64,000 nucleotides of DNA from Pseudarthrobacter sp. NIBRBAC000502770 (GTDB taxonomy: Bacteria > Actinomycetota > Actinomycetes > Actinomycetales > Micrococcaceae). The DNA lies in the NCBI RefSeq assembly GCF_006517815.1, contig NZ_CP041198.1, forward strand, positions 3,658,001-3,722,000, written 5' to 3'. The number at the start of each line of letters is the position of its first letter. Position 1 is the stretch's first letter. Both the position numbers and the translations under genes were made by a program. Of this stretch, positions 29,579 through 40,327 are shown one piece after another. Below the pieces are notes generated by a model. That model saw only the letters and a list, made by a program, of their open reading frames with translations. It searched no databases and was not told the origin of the DNA.

Positions 29579-29592
29579 GAAAGGATGACCTG

Positions 29593-30486
29593 ATGGCGAC
29601 TCGAACCATGCCCGCCCCCAACCGGGCAGCATCCCTGGAACTCATCAAGAACTTCTCGCTGGAGATGACCGGCAAGGACATTCCTGCCCTCATCGAGGCA
29701 AAGGACGGCATTCCGCCGGGCACCCGCATCAATGTCACCTTCCTCGGCAACGAGGACCTGGAGATGCGGGTGGCCGCGGCCAAGGCGGCCCGGGACCTGG
29801 GGTTCATCCCTGTGCCGCACGTTTCGGCGCGCCGGCTGAAGTCGAAGGGCGACTTTGAGGAGTTCCTTGGGCGGCTCCAGGAGGTGGGCGCCGCCGAGCA
29901 TCTTTTCGTGGTGGGCGGCGACCCCGCAGAACCGGAGGGCCCGTACGGGGACTCCCTGGCACTGGTCAACACCGGGCTCCTGCAGCAGTACGGGGTTCGG
30001 GAGGTGGGAATCGGCGGGTATCCGGAAGGCCATCCGGACATCCGCAAGGAAGATCTCTGGCGTGCCCTGGAGGACAAGTCCGCAGCCCTCGCCGCGCAGG
30101 GGCTTAAGGCCTCCATCATCACGCAGTTCGCCTTCGACACGGCGCCGGTTGCCGCGTGGATCGACGAGGTCCGGGCCAGGGGCATCCAGGCTCCCATCCG
30201 CGTAGGCACGCCAGGCCCGGCCGGAGTCAAGCGGCTCCTCGGTTTCGCTCGGCGCTTCGGCGTGGGAGCCAACGCCATGATCGTGAAGAAATACGGCTTC
30301 TCGCTGACCAACCTGATGGGCGACGCCGGCCCGGACCGGTTCGTCAACGATCTGGCCGCCGTACTTGCAGACCACGCACCACGTCCGGACCACCACCTTC
30401 CGGCGCAGGTAGGGCTTCACTTCTACACTTTTGGCGGCCTGCTGGCCACGGCCAACTGGGTCCGGCACTTCACCGAAGAGGGCTAG
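29593..30486 (+). CDS. metF: Methylenetetrahydrofolate reductase family protein
   Basis: 297-residue TIM-barrel flavoprotein. In this setting it would run in the oxidative direction, turning 5-methyl-THF made by LigM into 5,10-methylene-THF. Motifs are VTFLGNEDLEMRVAAAKAAR, LFVVGGDPAEPEGPYGDSL, VGIGGYPEGHPDI, IITQFAFD and LHFYTFGG near the C-terminus. AAAGGA lies seven bases before the ATG at 29593. It sits in a run with purU and ligM, as expected for C1 clearance, rather than beside metE or metH. Confidence 0.85.
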   Translation: MATRTMPAPNRAASLELIKNFSLEMTGKDIPALIEAKDGIPPGTRINVTFLGNEDLEMRVAAAKAARDLGFIPVPHVSARRLKSKGDFEEFLGRLQEVGAAEHLFVVGGDPAEPEGPYGDSLALVNTGLLQQYGVREVGIGGYPEGHPDIRKEDLWRALEDKSAALAAQGLKASIITQFAFDTAPVAAWIDEVRARGIQAPIRVGTPGPAGVKRLLGFARRFGVGANAMIVKKYGFSLTNLMGDAGPDRFVNDLAAVLADHAPRPDHHLPAQVGLHFYTFGGLLATANWVRHFTEEG

Positions 30487-30497
30487 GGCGGCAAGCC

Positions 30498-32821
<2,324 letters not shown>

Positions 32822-32836
32822 GCTGGGGACCCCGGA

Positions 32837-32862
32837 GTGCGGGGGCGCGTGCGCCCCCGCAC
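32837..32862 (+). terminator. Hairpin between ligM copy 3 and padR
   Basis: GTGCGGGGGCGC and GCGCCCCCGCAC, perfect 12-bp arms around GT, followed by CTTCCTT. It could end or attenuate the metF-purU-ligM transcript before padR. The T-tract is poor. Confidence 0.5.
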
Positions 32863-32890
32863 CTTCCTTGAGCCCTTGGAGGAGTACCGC

Positions 32891-33511
32891 ATGAGCCTTC
32901 GGTACGCGCTGCTTGCGCTGCTGCGCGTGGGCCCGCTGTCAGGCTATGAACTGCAAAAGCAGTTCTCCATGTCGGTAGGCCACGTGTGGCACGCCCCCGA
33001 CTCGCAGATCTACCCTGAGCTGCGCAAGATGGAGGCGGAAAACCTCATCGAAGGTGAGGAGCAGCCCCGGGGCCAGCGCGCCACGCGGCGGCTGTACCAC
33101 GTGACGGATACCGGAAACCAGGCCTTCCTTGACTGGATGCAGACCCCCTTGGAGTACGCCCGGGTCCGCGACCCCGCCCACCTGCGGGCCGCCTACCTGG
33201 AAGCAGCGTCACCGGAGGCCGCGCGGGCGTTCTTCCGCCGGCATATGGACCAGTGGGAGTCCGAACTCGCCCAGTGGGAGGGTGAACTCCAGCGCATCGA
33301 CCAGGTGGACAACCCAATGCTGGTGCGCCGCCTGGCCGTAACGGATCCGGCCGACCGTGAACGGACCATAGCCTTTAAGCGGTTTACCTACGAGGGCCTG
33401 GTGGACCGGGCCCATGTGGAGATCGCGTGGGCCCGGCGCGGGCTGGAACTGGTGGACACCCTCGAGTCCGGGGGCGGCGCCCGGCCGGAGCCGAGCGCCG
33501 CCCGCGCCTAG
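32891..33511 (+). CDS. PadR-family transcriptional regulator (VanR-like position)
   Basis: 206 residues. The N-terminal winged HTH reads LRYALLALLRVGPLSGYELQ, then DSQIYPELRKMEAENLIEGE, typical of PadR. The C-terminal helical Vir-type dimer domain has FFRRHMDQWESELAQWEGE. GGAGGAG lies just before the ATG. PadR proteins commonly repress phenolic-acid genes, and in corynebacteria a PadR protein (VanR) represses vanillate demethylation. The likely operator is the palindrome at 29527-29548. Confidence 0.85.
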   Translation: MSLRYALLALLRVGPLSGYELQKQFSMSVGHVWHAPDSQIYPELRKMEAENLIEGEEQPRGQRATRRLYHVTDTGNQAFLDWMQTPLEYARVRDPAHLRAAYLEAASPEAARAFFRRHMDQWESELAQWEGELQRIDQVDNPMLVRRLAVTDPADRERTIAFKRFTYEGLVDRAHVEIAWARRGLELVDTLESGGGARPEPSAARA

Positions 33512-33526
33512 CGGATACCGCCCTGG

Positions 33527-34786
33527 TCAGCCAAAGTTCTCGGCCGTTGCGTAGCCCTTGCCGTTGTACTTCTGCACCACCACCGAGGACACTGCCGGCT
33601 GGCCGTCCACCGTGGTGTTGACCGACGTACCTTCCAGCATCAGCGGCGCCTTCAGGTCCTTGATGTCCCGCAGCGCCGTCATGAAGCTGTCCCGGGTGGG
33701 TTCCTTCATGTTCTGGAACGCCTTCTCAAGGGTGGCGCCCACCATGTAGCTCCACATGCAGTGCGGGAAGGCCGGCATATCCGGGTAGTTCCCGTACTTC
33801 TTGAGTTCGTCAAGGAATTTCACGACGTCGGGGTCCTTGGCGAACGAAGGGCTCTGCGGTGCCTTGGCAAAGGACACCGAGTAGATGCCGGGGTAGGCGG
33901 CAGCACCGCCGGGCTCAAGGATCGCAGTGGGGCTGGACGTATTGGAGGGCAGGAACCAGCTGGGCTTCCAGCCGATCTGCTGCGCCTTCTGCAGCGCGGC
34001 GATGGTCAGCGGCGTGATGGACATGGCGTTGAAGAAGACGTCCGCTCCGGAGGAGGCCAGCTGGGTGAGCTGGGCATCAACGGATGTGTCGGTGGCCTCG
34101 TAAGTCTGCTCCCCCACCACCGAGATGTTGGATGCTCCCTGGATGGCTTCCTTGAAGCCGGCAACGTAGCCCTTGCCGTAGTCATCGTTCTGCGACAGGA
34201 TGGCCACCTTGTGCTGCGCGCCCGACTTCGCCAGGAGCTTGCCGAAGGCGCCCCCCTCATTCTGGTAGATGGGCACGAAGCCCAGTTGCCACGGGCTCTG
34301 CTTCCGGTCGCTGAAGAGCGGGTCACCGGTCATCACCAGCACCTGCGGGACTTTCTGGCTGATCGCGGCGTCGCGGAAAGCACGGTTGGTGGGGGTGCCC
34401 AGGCCGGCCGTGGCGGCAAAGACGTTGTCCGACACCATCTGCTGGAAGTTGGCCAGCGACTTTTGCGGATCGTAGGCGTCGTCGTAGGACTTGATGTTCA
34501 CGGTTCGCGTCTTGCCGTCGCCAAACTTCACGCCGCCGGCGGCGTTCGCGGCACCGAAGTAGGCCGAGACGCCGGCCACGGTGCACTTGCCCGGCCCTGC
34601 GGTGGCGCCGCTAAGGGGGGTGGTGATGCCAAGCGTGATCGCCGAGTCCGTGATCCCGGGAGAGGACGCAGAACCGCCGCCGCCCTGGCCGCCGCTATCG
34701 CCCCTGCAGCCGGACAGGGAGAGCGCGAGGGCGGCTGTCACGGCAACGATGCCAAGTACCCCGCCGGGCTTCTTTCTCATGTTCAT
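33527..34786 (-). CDS. livK: Branched-chain-type ABC transporter substrate-binding lipoprotein
   Basis: 419 residues. A signal peptide with lipobox LSLSGC anchors it to the membrane. The mature part is a type I periplasmic-binding fold (ITLGITTPLSGATAGPG, YDDAYDPQKSLANFQQMVSD, KVAILSQNDDYGKGYVAGFK). It is the last gene of livG-livF-livH-livM-livK, overlapping livM by four bases. HAAT transporters in aromatic clusters often import benzoate-like acids, so an aromatic substrate is plausible next to this island (inference); amino acids remain possible. It converges on padR with only 15 bases between. Confidence 0.88.
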   Translation of the reverse strand: MNMRKKPGGVLGIVAVTAALALSLSGCRGDSGGQGGGGSASSPGITDSAITLGITTPLSGATAGPGKCTVAGVSAYFGAANAAGGVKFGDGKTRTVNIKSYDDAYDPQKSLANFQQMVSDNVFAATAGLGTPTNRAFRDAAISQKVPQVLVMTGDPLFSDRKQSPWQLGFVPIYQNEGGAFGKLLAKSGAQHKVAILSQNDDYGKGYVAGFKEAIQGASNISVVGEQTYEATDTSVDAQLTQLASSGADVFFNAMSITPLTIAALQKAQQIGWKPSWFLPSNTSSPTAILEPGGAAAYPGIYSVSFAKAPQSPSFAKDPDVVKFLDELKKYGNYPDMPAFPHCMWSYMVGATLEKAFQNMKEPTRDSFMTALRDIKDLKAPLMLEGTSVNTTVDGQPAVSSVVVQKYNGKGYATAENFG

Positions 34787-35886
34787 GGTCCATCTTGCCT
34801 CTCTGTTTGTTCATGTCCCTCCAGCGCATCGTCCGGAACCGGGCGGTGCGCTGGAGCGGTCTGCTGGGAAGTCTCCCGAACCGGGCCGGCGGAGGACCGG
34901 CGGCCCGTGGAGCGGCCGGCACCGGTCCGGCGGGTCAGCCGCCGCACCACCCGGGGCACGCTCACCAGGCCGCCGGGCAGCAGGAACAGCACCGCGAGAA
35001 GGATGGCGCCCTGGCTGACGGTGGTGAGGTTGGGATCGATGGCGTTGGTCAGCTGTGGGACGAAGACGTAGTAGGCGCCGCCAAGGAGGGACCCGGCGAT
35101 GCTGCCCGCGCCGCCGATGACCATGGCGGCCAGGAGGCTGATGGAGTGGCCGAAACTGAGCGTCTCAGGCGAGGTGTACTGCACGGCGGCGAGGTACAGG
35201 AAGCCGCTGGCCCCGCCGAAGATGGAGGCGATGGTAAAGGCGAGCACCTTGGTCCGGTAGGGGGAAATGCCCATGGAGGCCGCGACAGCCTCGTTCTCCC
35301 GGACCGCCGCGAACGCCCGCCCGTACTTGCCCCGGACCAGGCTCCGCGCCAGCAGGAAGGCCGCGGTTGCCACCACCAGGACGATGTAGAACTGCCATTG
35401 GTCGTTGTCCAGCCCGGACCAGTCGGGGGCGTCCGTGAACCGTGCGGAGATCCCCTGCGAGCCGCCGGTGAATTCGGAGAGGCGCTTGGCCAGGGGTACC
35501 CCGACGATGGGGAGGGCGATGGTGACCATCGCGATCGCCAGGCCGCCCAGGCGTGCGGCCGCGAGGGCCACCAGCAGCCCCACCACACCGGCCACGGCGC
35601 AGGCCGCGACGAACACCAGCAGGATGTTCCAGCCGTGGTTGACGCCGTAGGCGGTGACATAGGCTCCCAGCCCCACAAAGAAGATCTGCCCGAGGTTGAC
35701 CTGGCCGGTGTAGCCCATGACGATGTTCAGCCCGAGCACCGCCACCGCATAGACACCGATGCGGACCAGCGTCTGGTTCGCAAAGGCCGGCAGGGCCAGT
35801 GGGGCCACGATCAGCACAATGGCCGCGAGGGCGGCGAGGAGTACCCGGACCCATGGCCTGCGTGCAGTGGCGGCAGCGGCATTCAT
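34783..35886 (-). CDS. livM: Branched-chain-type ABC transporter permease LivM
   Basis: 367 residues, about nine to ten membrane helices. The LivM signature VLGLNIVMGYTGQVNLGQIF is near the N-terminus, and the cytoplasmic coupling loop GRAFAAVRENEAVAASMGI is in the middle. The long polar tail (about 45 residues rich in Arg, Pro, Ser) after the last helix is unusual. Start and stop overlap livH by one base and livK by four. Confidence 0.9.
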   Translation of the reverse strand: MNAAAATARRPWVRVLLAALAAIVLIVAPLALPAFANQTLVRIGVYAVAVLGLNIVMGYTGQVNLGQIFFVGLGAYVTAYGVNHGWNILLVFVAACAVAGVVGLLVALAAARLGGLAIAMVTIALPIVGVPLAKRLSEFTGGSQGISARFTDAPDWSGLDNDQWQFYIVLVVATAAFLLARSLVRGKYGRAFAAVRENEAVAASMGISPYRTKVLAFTIASIFGGASGFLYLAAVQYTSPETLSFGHSISLLAAMVIGGAGSIAGSLLGGAYYVFVPQLTNAIDPNLTTVSQGAILLAVLFLLPGGLVSVPRVVRRLTRRTGAGRSTGRRSSAGPVRETSQQTAPAHRPVPDDALEGHEQTERQDGP

Positions 35887-36767
35887 CAGACCCTCACCAC
35901 GACCTTCCTGCCGAACAGGCCTTGGGGACGGACGATGAGGATGACGAAGATCAGCGCGAAGGGCACGGCGATTTTGAGGTCGTGGCCGATGAGGGGAACG
36001 TAGACGGCCACCAGGTTTTCCAGGACACCGATTGCGGATGCCGCCACCACGCAGCCGATGGGACTGGTCAGGCCGCCGAGGATCACGGCGGCGAGCGCGT
36101 AAACGAGGGCGGTGTCCAGCATGCCGGGCGTCAACGTCAGCTGCGGAGCAACCAGGACGCCGGCAATCGCCCCCAGGGTGGCAGCGAGTCCCCAGCCCAC
36201 CATGAGCAGGCGGCCCACCGGCAGGCCCGAAAAAGCGGCCGACGCCGGGTTGTCGGCAACGGCGCGGAGGGCCAGTCCCAGCTTGGTGCGCAGGAAGAGC
36301 AGTTGCAGGACCACCATGATCACAACGATGGTCACGGCGGTGGCAAGGGACCTGACGCTGACGACGGCCCCGAGGATTTCAACGCTGGTCAGCGGGAAGA
36401 GCGACGGGAACCCCAGGTTGTTGTAGCCCCACAGGACCGCGCAGATACCGGTGACCAGGGTGAGCAGGCCGATTGTCACCACCACTGCGGTGTCCGGATC
36501 TCCCCGTTCAAACCGCCGGATCAGGAAACGTTCCACCAGTGCGCCGAAGAGGAAGGACAGGACAATGGCAATGATGATGGCCAGGATGAGCGGCAGGCCG
36601 AGCTGCACGAACGCGTAGGCGAGGTAGGCGGACAGCACCGCCATGCCGCCCTGCGCGAAGTTGATCAGGCCGGTGGCCTGGTTCACCAGCACGATTGCCA
36701 GGGCCAGGGCCGCGTAGATGGAGCCGGTGGCCAGGCCGTCGACGACGAGTTGGATGAAGGTTCCCAT
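35886..36767 (-). CDS. livH: Branched-chain-type ABC transporter permease LivH
   Basis: 293 residues with about eight helices. It begins LVVDGLATGSIYAALALAIV and INFAQGGMAVLSAYLAY, both standard for LivH. The coupling loop is GLALRAVADNPASAAFSGL. The ATG at 36765-36767 has GGGGG upstream, four bases after the livF stop. The longer frame to 37145 only re-reads livF. Confidence 0.9.
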   Translation of the reverse strand: MGTFIQLVVDGLATGSIYAALALAIVLVNQATGLINFAQGGMAVLSAYLAYAFVQLGLPLILAIIIAIVLSFLFGALVERFLIRRFERGDPDTAVVVTIGLLTLVTGICAVLWGYNNLGFPSLFPLTSVEILGAVVSVRSLATAVTIVVIMVVLQLLFLRTKLGLALRAVADNPASAAFSGLPVGRLLMVGWGLAATLGAIAGVLVAPQLTLTPGMLDTALVYALAAVILGGLTSPIGCVVAASAIGVLENLVAVYVPLIGHDLKIAVPFALIFVILIVRPQGLFGRKVVVRV

Positions 36768-36771
36768 TCGG

Positions 36772-37482
36772 TCAGCCCCCCAGGTAGGCGCGGCGGATTT
36801 CGTCCATGCCCTTGAGTTCGGCCGAGGTTCCGGTGAGGACATTCCGGCCCGTTTCCAGGACGGTGGCGGTGTCCACGAGGGAGAATGCGAGGTTTGCATT
36901 CTGTTCCACCACCAGCATCGCGATCCCGGATTCGAGCCGTAGCCGCCGGATGGCCTGGTACACCGTTTTGGCGGTGCTCGGTGCCAGCCCCAGCGAGGCT
37001 TCGTCCAGGAGCAACAGTTTGGGTTTGGCCATGAAGGCGCGGCCAACCGCGAGCATTTGTTGTTCGCCGCCCGAAAGCGCTGCTGCCCGCGAGCCAACCC
37101 TGTCCTGCAGTTGCGGAAACAGGTCCAGGCAGTAGTCGATGTCACCGGCGATGGCCTTCCGGTCCTTGCGCAGGTAGGAGCCCACCATCAGGTTCTCCCG
37201 CACGCTCAGCTGGCCCAGGGTGCCCCGCCCTTCAGGTACGTGTGCTACGCCGAGTGCTGCCACTTGGTCCGGCCGGAGGCCCCTGATGTCCCTGCCATCG
37301 AACCGGATGCTGCCGCCGGTCCGGACGCTGCCGCTGATGGCCCGGAGCGTGGTGGTTTTGCCCGCACCGTTCGCGCCCAGGATACCCACGGATCCGCCCT
37401 CCGGGACGCTGAGGGAGACCCCCTCCAGGACCTGCACGGGGCCGTAGGACGCTGTGACGCCGGTCAGTTCAAGCAGCGTCAT
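36772..37482 (-). CDS. livF: Branched-chain-type ABC transporter ATPase LivF
   Basis: 236 residues. Walker A is GANGAGKTTT, the signature is LSGGEQQM and Walker B is LLLLDEASLGLAP. LivF hallmark text: VAHVPEGRGTLGQLSVRENL. The ATG at 37480-37482 has AAAGGA upstream and overlaps the end of livG by 14 bases. Confidence 0.92.
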   Translation of the reverse strand: MTLLELTGVTASYGPVQVLEGVSLSVPEGGSVGILGANGAGKTTTLRAISGSVRTGGSIRFDGRDIRGLRPDQVAALGVAHVPEGRGTLGQLSVRENLMVGSYLRKDRKAIAGDIDYCLDLFPQLQDRVGSRAAALSGGEQQMLAVGRAFMAKPKLLLLDEASLGLAPSTAKTVYQAIRRLRLESGIAMLVVEQNANLAFSLVDTATVLETGRNVLTGTSAELKGMDEIRRAYLGG

Positions 37483-38251
37483 CCGCGGCGTCCTTTCCGA
37501 TGTAGGCCTCAATGACGCGGGGATCGGACTGGGCTTCCGCCGCGGTTCCCGACATCAGCTTCCGCCCGTGGTCCAGGACCACCACCTGGTCCGTCAGAGC
37601 GGAAATAAGTCCCATGTGGTGCTCCACGATGATGATGGTGAGGTCCTGCTCAGCGCGGAGGCGCTTCACGGTGGCGATGAGCTGTTCAACCTCCCCATGC
37701 GACAGGCCGGCTGCCGGTTCATCGAGAAGGAGCAACGTGGGCCTGGAAAGCAGCGCCCGCCACAGCTCGATGCCCTTGTGGAGCCCGTGGGACAGTTCGT
37801 CGGCAGGCACGTCCGCCGCCCATCCCAGCCCGGCGTTGGCCAGGAGGTCGAGTGCCTCGGCGCGGACGGCGCGCTCGGCGCGGACGGTGTACGGCATCCG
37901 CAGCGCCCACGAGACCGGGCCGCCTGGCAGCCGCGTGTGGCCCCCGAGGAGCACGTTCTGCAGGACTGTGGCGTTCAGCTGGAGCGCCGGGTGCTGGAAG
38001 GTGCGGGCAAGTCCAAGGCGTGCCATCCGGGACGGGGCACTGCCGGACACCTCGGTCCCGTCGATGGAAACTGAACCGGAACTGGGCTTGTAGTGGCCGC
38101 TGATGCAATTGAACAGGGATGTCTTGCCGGCACCGTTCGGGCCCACCAGGCCGAAGATCACGCCGGGCTCGACGTCGAAACTGACGTCCTGCAGCACCTT
38201 GACCCCGCCGAAGTGCAGGCTGACGTCCTTGAGGCTCAGGCTCGCGGCCAC
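37469..38251 (-). CDS. livG: Branched-chain-type ABC transporter ATPase LivG
   Basis: 260 residues. Walker A is GPNGAGKTSL and Walker B LLLLDEPAAGLS; LivG-type ARTFQHPALQLNATVLQNVL is present. The signature is LSHG rather than LSGG, a deviation common in LivG. GTG start at 38249-38251 with AAGG six bases upstream. It is the first gene of the liv operon, so the promoter should lie in 38252-38385. Confidence 0.92.
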   Translation of the reverse strand: MAASLSLKDVSLHFGGVKVLQDVSFDVEPGVIFGLVGPNGAGKTSLFNCISGHYKPSSGSVSIDGTEVSGSAPSRMARLGLARTFQHPALQLNATVLQNVLLGGHTRLPGGPVSWALRMPYTVRAERAVRAEALDLLANAGLGWAADVPADELSHGLHKGIELWRALLSRPTLLLLDEPAAGLSHGEVEQLIATVKRLRAEQDLTIIIVEHHMGLISALTDQVVVLDHGRKLMSGTAAEAQSDPRVIEAYIGKDAADDAA

Positions 38252-38385
38252 CCTGTACCTTCCTGTTGCATCATCGCTAGGAATGGATGCAGTTGATCAC
38301 CACTGCACGAAACCGACGCTACGGATCGCGGACGAAATTGTCAACGATTTTGCACTCGGTTTGCGCCAACGGCTCCAGCCGCCGC

Positions 38386-38673
38386 TCAGCCGCCCGCAAC
38401 AGACTGGATAACCAGCACTTCCTGGCCCGGCGCTACCTCGGTTTCCAGGCCCTGAAGCCGCCGCACCTCGTCACCGCCGACGTAGATGTTGACGAATCTG
38501 CGCAGCGCCCCGGTCTCGTCCCGGAGCCGGCGTCCCAGCACGGCATAGTCGGCGGCGACGGCATCGAGCAGGTGCCCCACCGTTACCGGCCCGTCGGCCG
38601 GAGTGGAGAGCACGGGTTGTCCGCCGGCCAGGGGTTGCAGGACACTGGGCAACAGCAGCGAAATCTCAGGCAC
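38386..38673 (-). CDS. MoaD/ThiS-family ubiquitin-like sulfur carrier
   Basis: 95-residue beta-grasp protein ending in Gly-Gly (VIQSVAGG), the chemistry-bearing tail of MoaD and ThiS carriers. The core RRFVNIYVGGDEVRRLQGLE is typical. Its GTG start overlaps the preceding BNR-repeat gene by eight bases. No MoaE, MoeB or ThiG is nearby. Its partner may be the propeller protein it is coupled to, or it may serve molybdopterin synthesis elsewhere. Confidence 0.8.
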   Translation of the reverse strand: MPEISLLLPSVLQPLAGGQPVLSTPADGPVTVGHLLDAVAADYAVLGRRLRDETGALRRFVNIYVGGDEVRRLQGLETEVAPGQEVLVIQSVAGG

Positions 38674-39775
38674 CGGCTACCACTGCCGCCCGGACGCAGA
38701 GGACGTCCGGCAGGTGGGACGCTACCTCCGTGAACGTCTCCCCTTCATCAGCACTCGCGTAGACGGTCCCGCCCCGCGTGCCGAAGTAGACCCCGGCCGG
38801 TTCGGCCGTGTCCACCGAGGCAGCGTCCCTGAGCACACTGTTGTATTCCTGCTCGGGGAGGCCGGCGCTGAGCCCCATCCAGGTGTTCCCGGCGTCGTCC
38901 GTGCGATGGACGGCGAGCTTTCCGTCCGGAGGGATGCGTTCGCCGTCGGCCTTCAGCGGTATCACCCAGGCGGTGCCGTCCCGGCGCGGATGCGTCAGCA
39001 TGACGAAGCCGAAGTCGGCCGGCAGGCCCTCCGCGATGGAGTTCCAGCTGTCGGCATTGTCGTCGGTCCGGTAGACCCCGTGGTGGTTCTGTGCGTAGAG
39101 GCGTCCTTCGACGGCGGCATCCGCGGCGATCTTGTGCACGCACTGGCCGAACTCCGGGTTGGGGTCCGGCATGAAGTAGGCCGAGATGCCCTTGTTGCGC
39201 GCTTCCCAGGACGACCCGCCGTCCAGCGAGCGGTACACACCTCCGGTGCTCATGGCGACGTGCACGGTTTCGCCCGCCGGGTCCACCACGATCGAATGTG
39301 CCGCCGCACCGCCGTAGCCTGCTCCCCACTCACTGCGGTGCGGGTGGTCCCACAGGCCCCGGTTCAACTCGAAGTGCTCGCCGCCGTCGGTCGATTTCCA
39401 TACGGAGATGGGCTCCGCCCCCGCCCACACCACCCCGGGCCGGGACTCGGCGTCCGGGTAGATCTGCCATACGCGCTCCACGGCGGCGCCGGTGTCGCCA
39501 GGAAAGGTTATGGCGCCGTGTTCCGGCTCGGACCAGGTGGCACCAAGGTCATCGGAGTGTGCAACGGTGGGTCCCCAGTGCGGGCTGCGGACTCCCACCA
39601 GGATCCTGGTGCGGCCCTCCCGGGTATCGATTCCGATGCTGGGGATTTCGGCCATGAGGAAGTGGGGGCCGCTGAAGGACCATTCTCGCCGGTCCCGGCT
39701 GGTGGCGAGCCACAGCCCTTTCTTGGTGCCGATTGCCAGGATGAAGGATTCTGCCGCCGTTGCCATGCGGACCAT
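38666..39775 (-). CDS. BNR/sialidase-like beta-propeller protein
   Basis: About 369 residues with repeated Ser/Asp-box-like units: SDDLGATW, KSTDGGEHF, RSLDGGSSW, RTDDNADSW, RTDDAGNTW and ASADEGETF, six propeller blades. No signal peptide is seen, so it is probably cytoplasmic. The start is ATG 39775 or 39766. The repeats resemble exo-alpha-sialidases and photosystem-assembly Ycf48-like proteins, but no catalytic set is evident, so the function is unknown. It is co-transcribed with the MoaD-like gene. Confidence 0.75.
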   Translation of the reverse strand: MVRMATAAESFILAIGTKKGLWLATSRDRREWSFSGPHFLMAEIPSIGIDTREGRTRILVGVRSPHWGPTVAHSDDLGATWSEPEHGAITFPGDTGAAVERVWQIYPDAESRPGVVWAGAEPISVWKSTDGGEHFELNRGLWDHPHRSEWGAGYGGAAAHSIVVDPAGETVHVAMSTGGVYRSLDGGSSWEARNKGISAYFMPDPNPEFGQCVHKIAADAAVEGRLYAQNHHGVYRTDDNADSWNSIAEGLPADFGFVMLTHPRRDGTAWVIPLKADGERIPPDGKLAVHRTDDAGNTWMGLSAGLPEQEYNSVLRDAASVDTAEPAGVYFGTRGGTVYASADEGETFTEVASHLPDVLCVRAAVVAGA

Positions 39776-39846
39776 GCAACCACCGTCAGGGGCAACGCGC
39801 AACGGTTTTGAGCCCGCCACCGGTGGGACAGCGGGCGGACAAGGGG

Positions 39847-40047
39847 TTAGTCCACGAATTCCGACTGCGTTTCGATGAAGTCCCAGTCAGCGGCGGTCAG
39901 CACGGCGGCGGGATTGCCCGGATGCGGGCCGCCGGCTTCCGCAATCCCCTGGAGTACCGGAAGCGGCAACTCCAGTGCGCGGAGGTTCTGCCGCAGCCAC
40001 TCTTTGCTGGCCAGGTCCAGGTCCAGCCACCACATGTAGATTTCCAC
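39847..40047 (-). CDS. Small hypothetical protein (66 residues)
   Basis: A GTG start with an excellent ribosome site (GGAGGGGG, four to five bases upstream). The sequence includes MEIYMWWLDLDLASKEWLRQ and ends ADWDFIETQSEFVD. It is acidic, with three Trp residues close to the N-terminus. It is probably the first gene before the propeller/MoaD pair on the same strand. I recognise no family. Confidence 0.6.
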   Translation of the reverse strand: MEIYMWWLDLDLASKEWLRQNLRALELPLPVLQGIAEAGGPHPGNPAAVLTAADWDFIETQSEFVD

Positions 40048-40183
40048 GATTCCCCCTCCCTGCTTCAGTTAAAACGGTAGGCGCGGCCCGCACTGCGGAC
40101 AAGGTCCCGCCGCGGAAGCAGGTGGCGCGGGCCGGCTTTAGGGTACTGGCAGGTAACTTGGGCCGCCAGCCCCGCAGAAAGAC

Positions 40184-40227
40184 GAGTACCCCCTACTGGC
40201 GACTGCCCCAGGCGGCGCCCCTAGCCT
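40184..40227 (+). promoter_or_regulatory. Promoter with shared activator-like motif upstream of the Gly/Asn-rich protein
   Basis: GAGTACCCCCTACTGGCG at 40184-40201, then TAGCCT at 40222-40227, 38 bases from the motif start. The same layout occurs at 63045-63088 upstream of the kinase-like gene: 14 of 18 motif bases match and TACGCT has the same 38-base offset. Confidence 0.5.
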
Positions 40228-40327
40228 GAAATCTCAAAGCAAGCTGACCGTGCTGCTGGGGCATACGGCGCAATCGCTGGCCGTCCCCCGCCATGGTCCG
40301 TTTGACGCACACATATGGGGAGAAGAC

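Noticed and set aside
28162..30468. 768-residue open frame on the minus strand
   Set aside because: It is antisense to the ALDH and metF genes. GC-rich codons leave long stop-free shadows; it has no ribosome site or family features.
30156..30497. Upstream extension of purU, giving a 404-residue frame
   Set aside because: It overlaps metF in another frame. The deformylase ACT domain starts at the ATG at 30498.
32837..32862. A riboswitch before padR
   Set aside because: It is a simple perfect hairpin without a conserved aptamer core; terminator or attenuator is the simpler reading.
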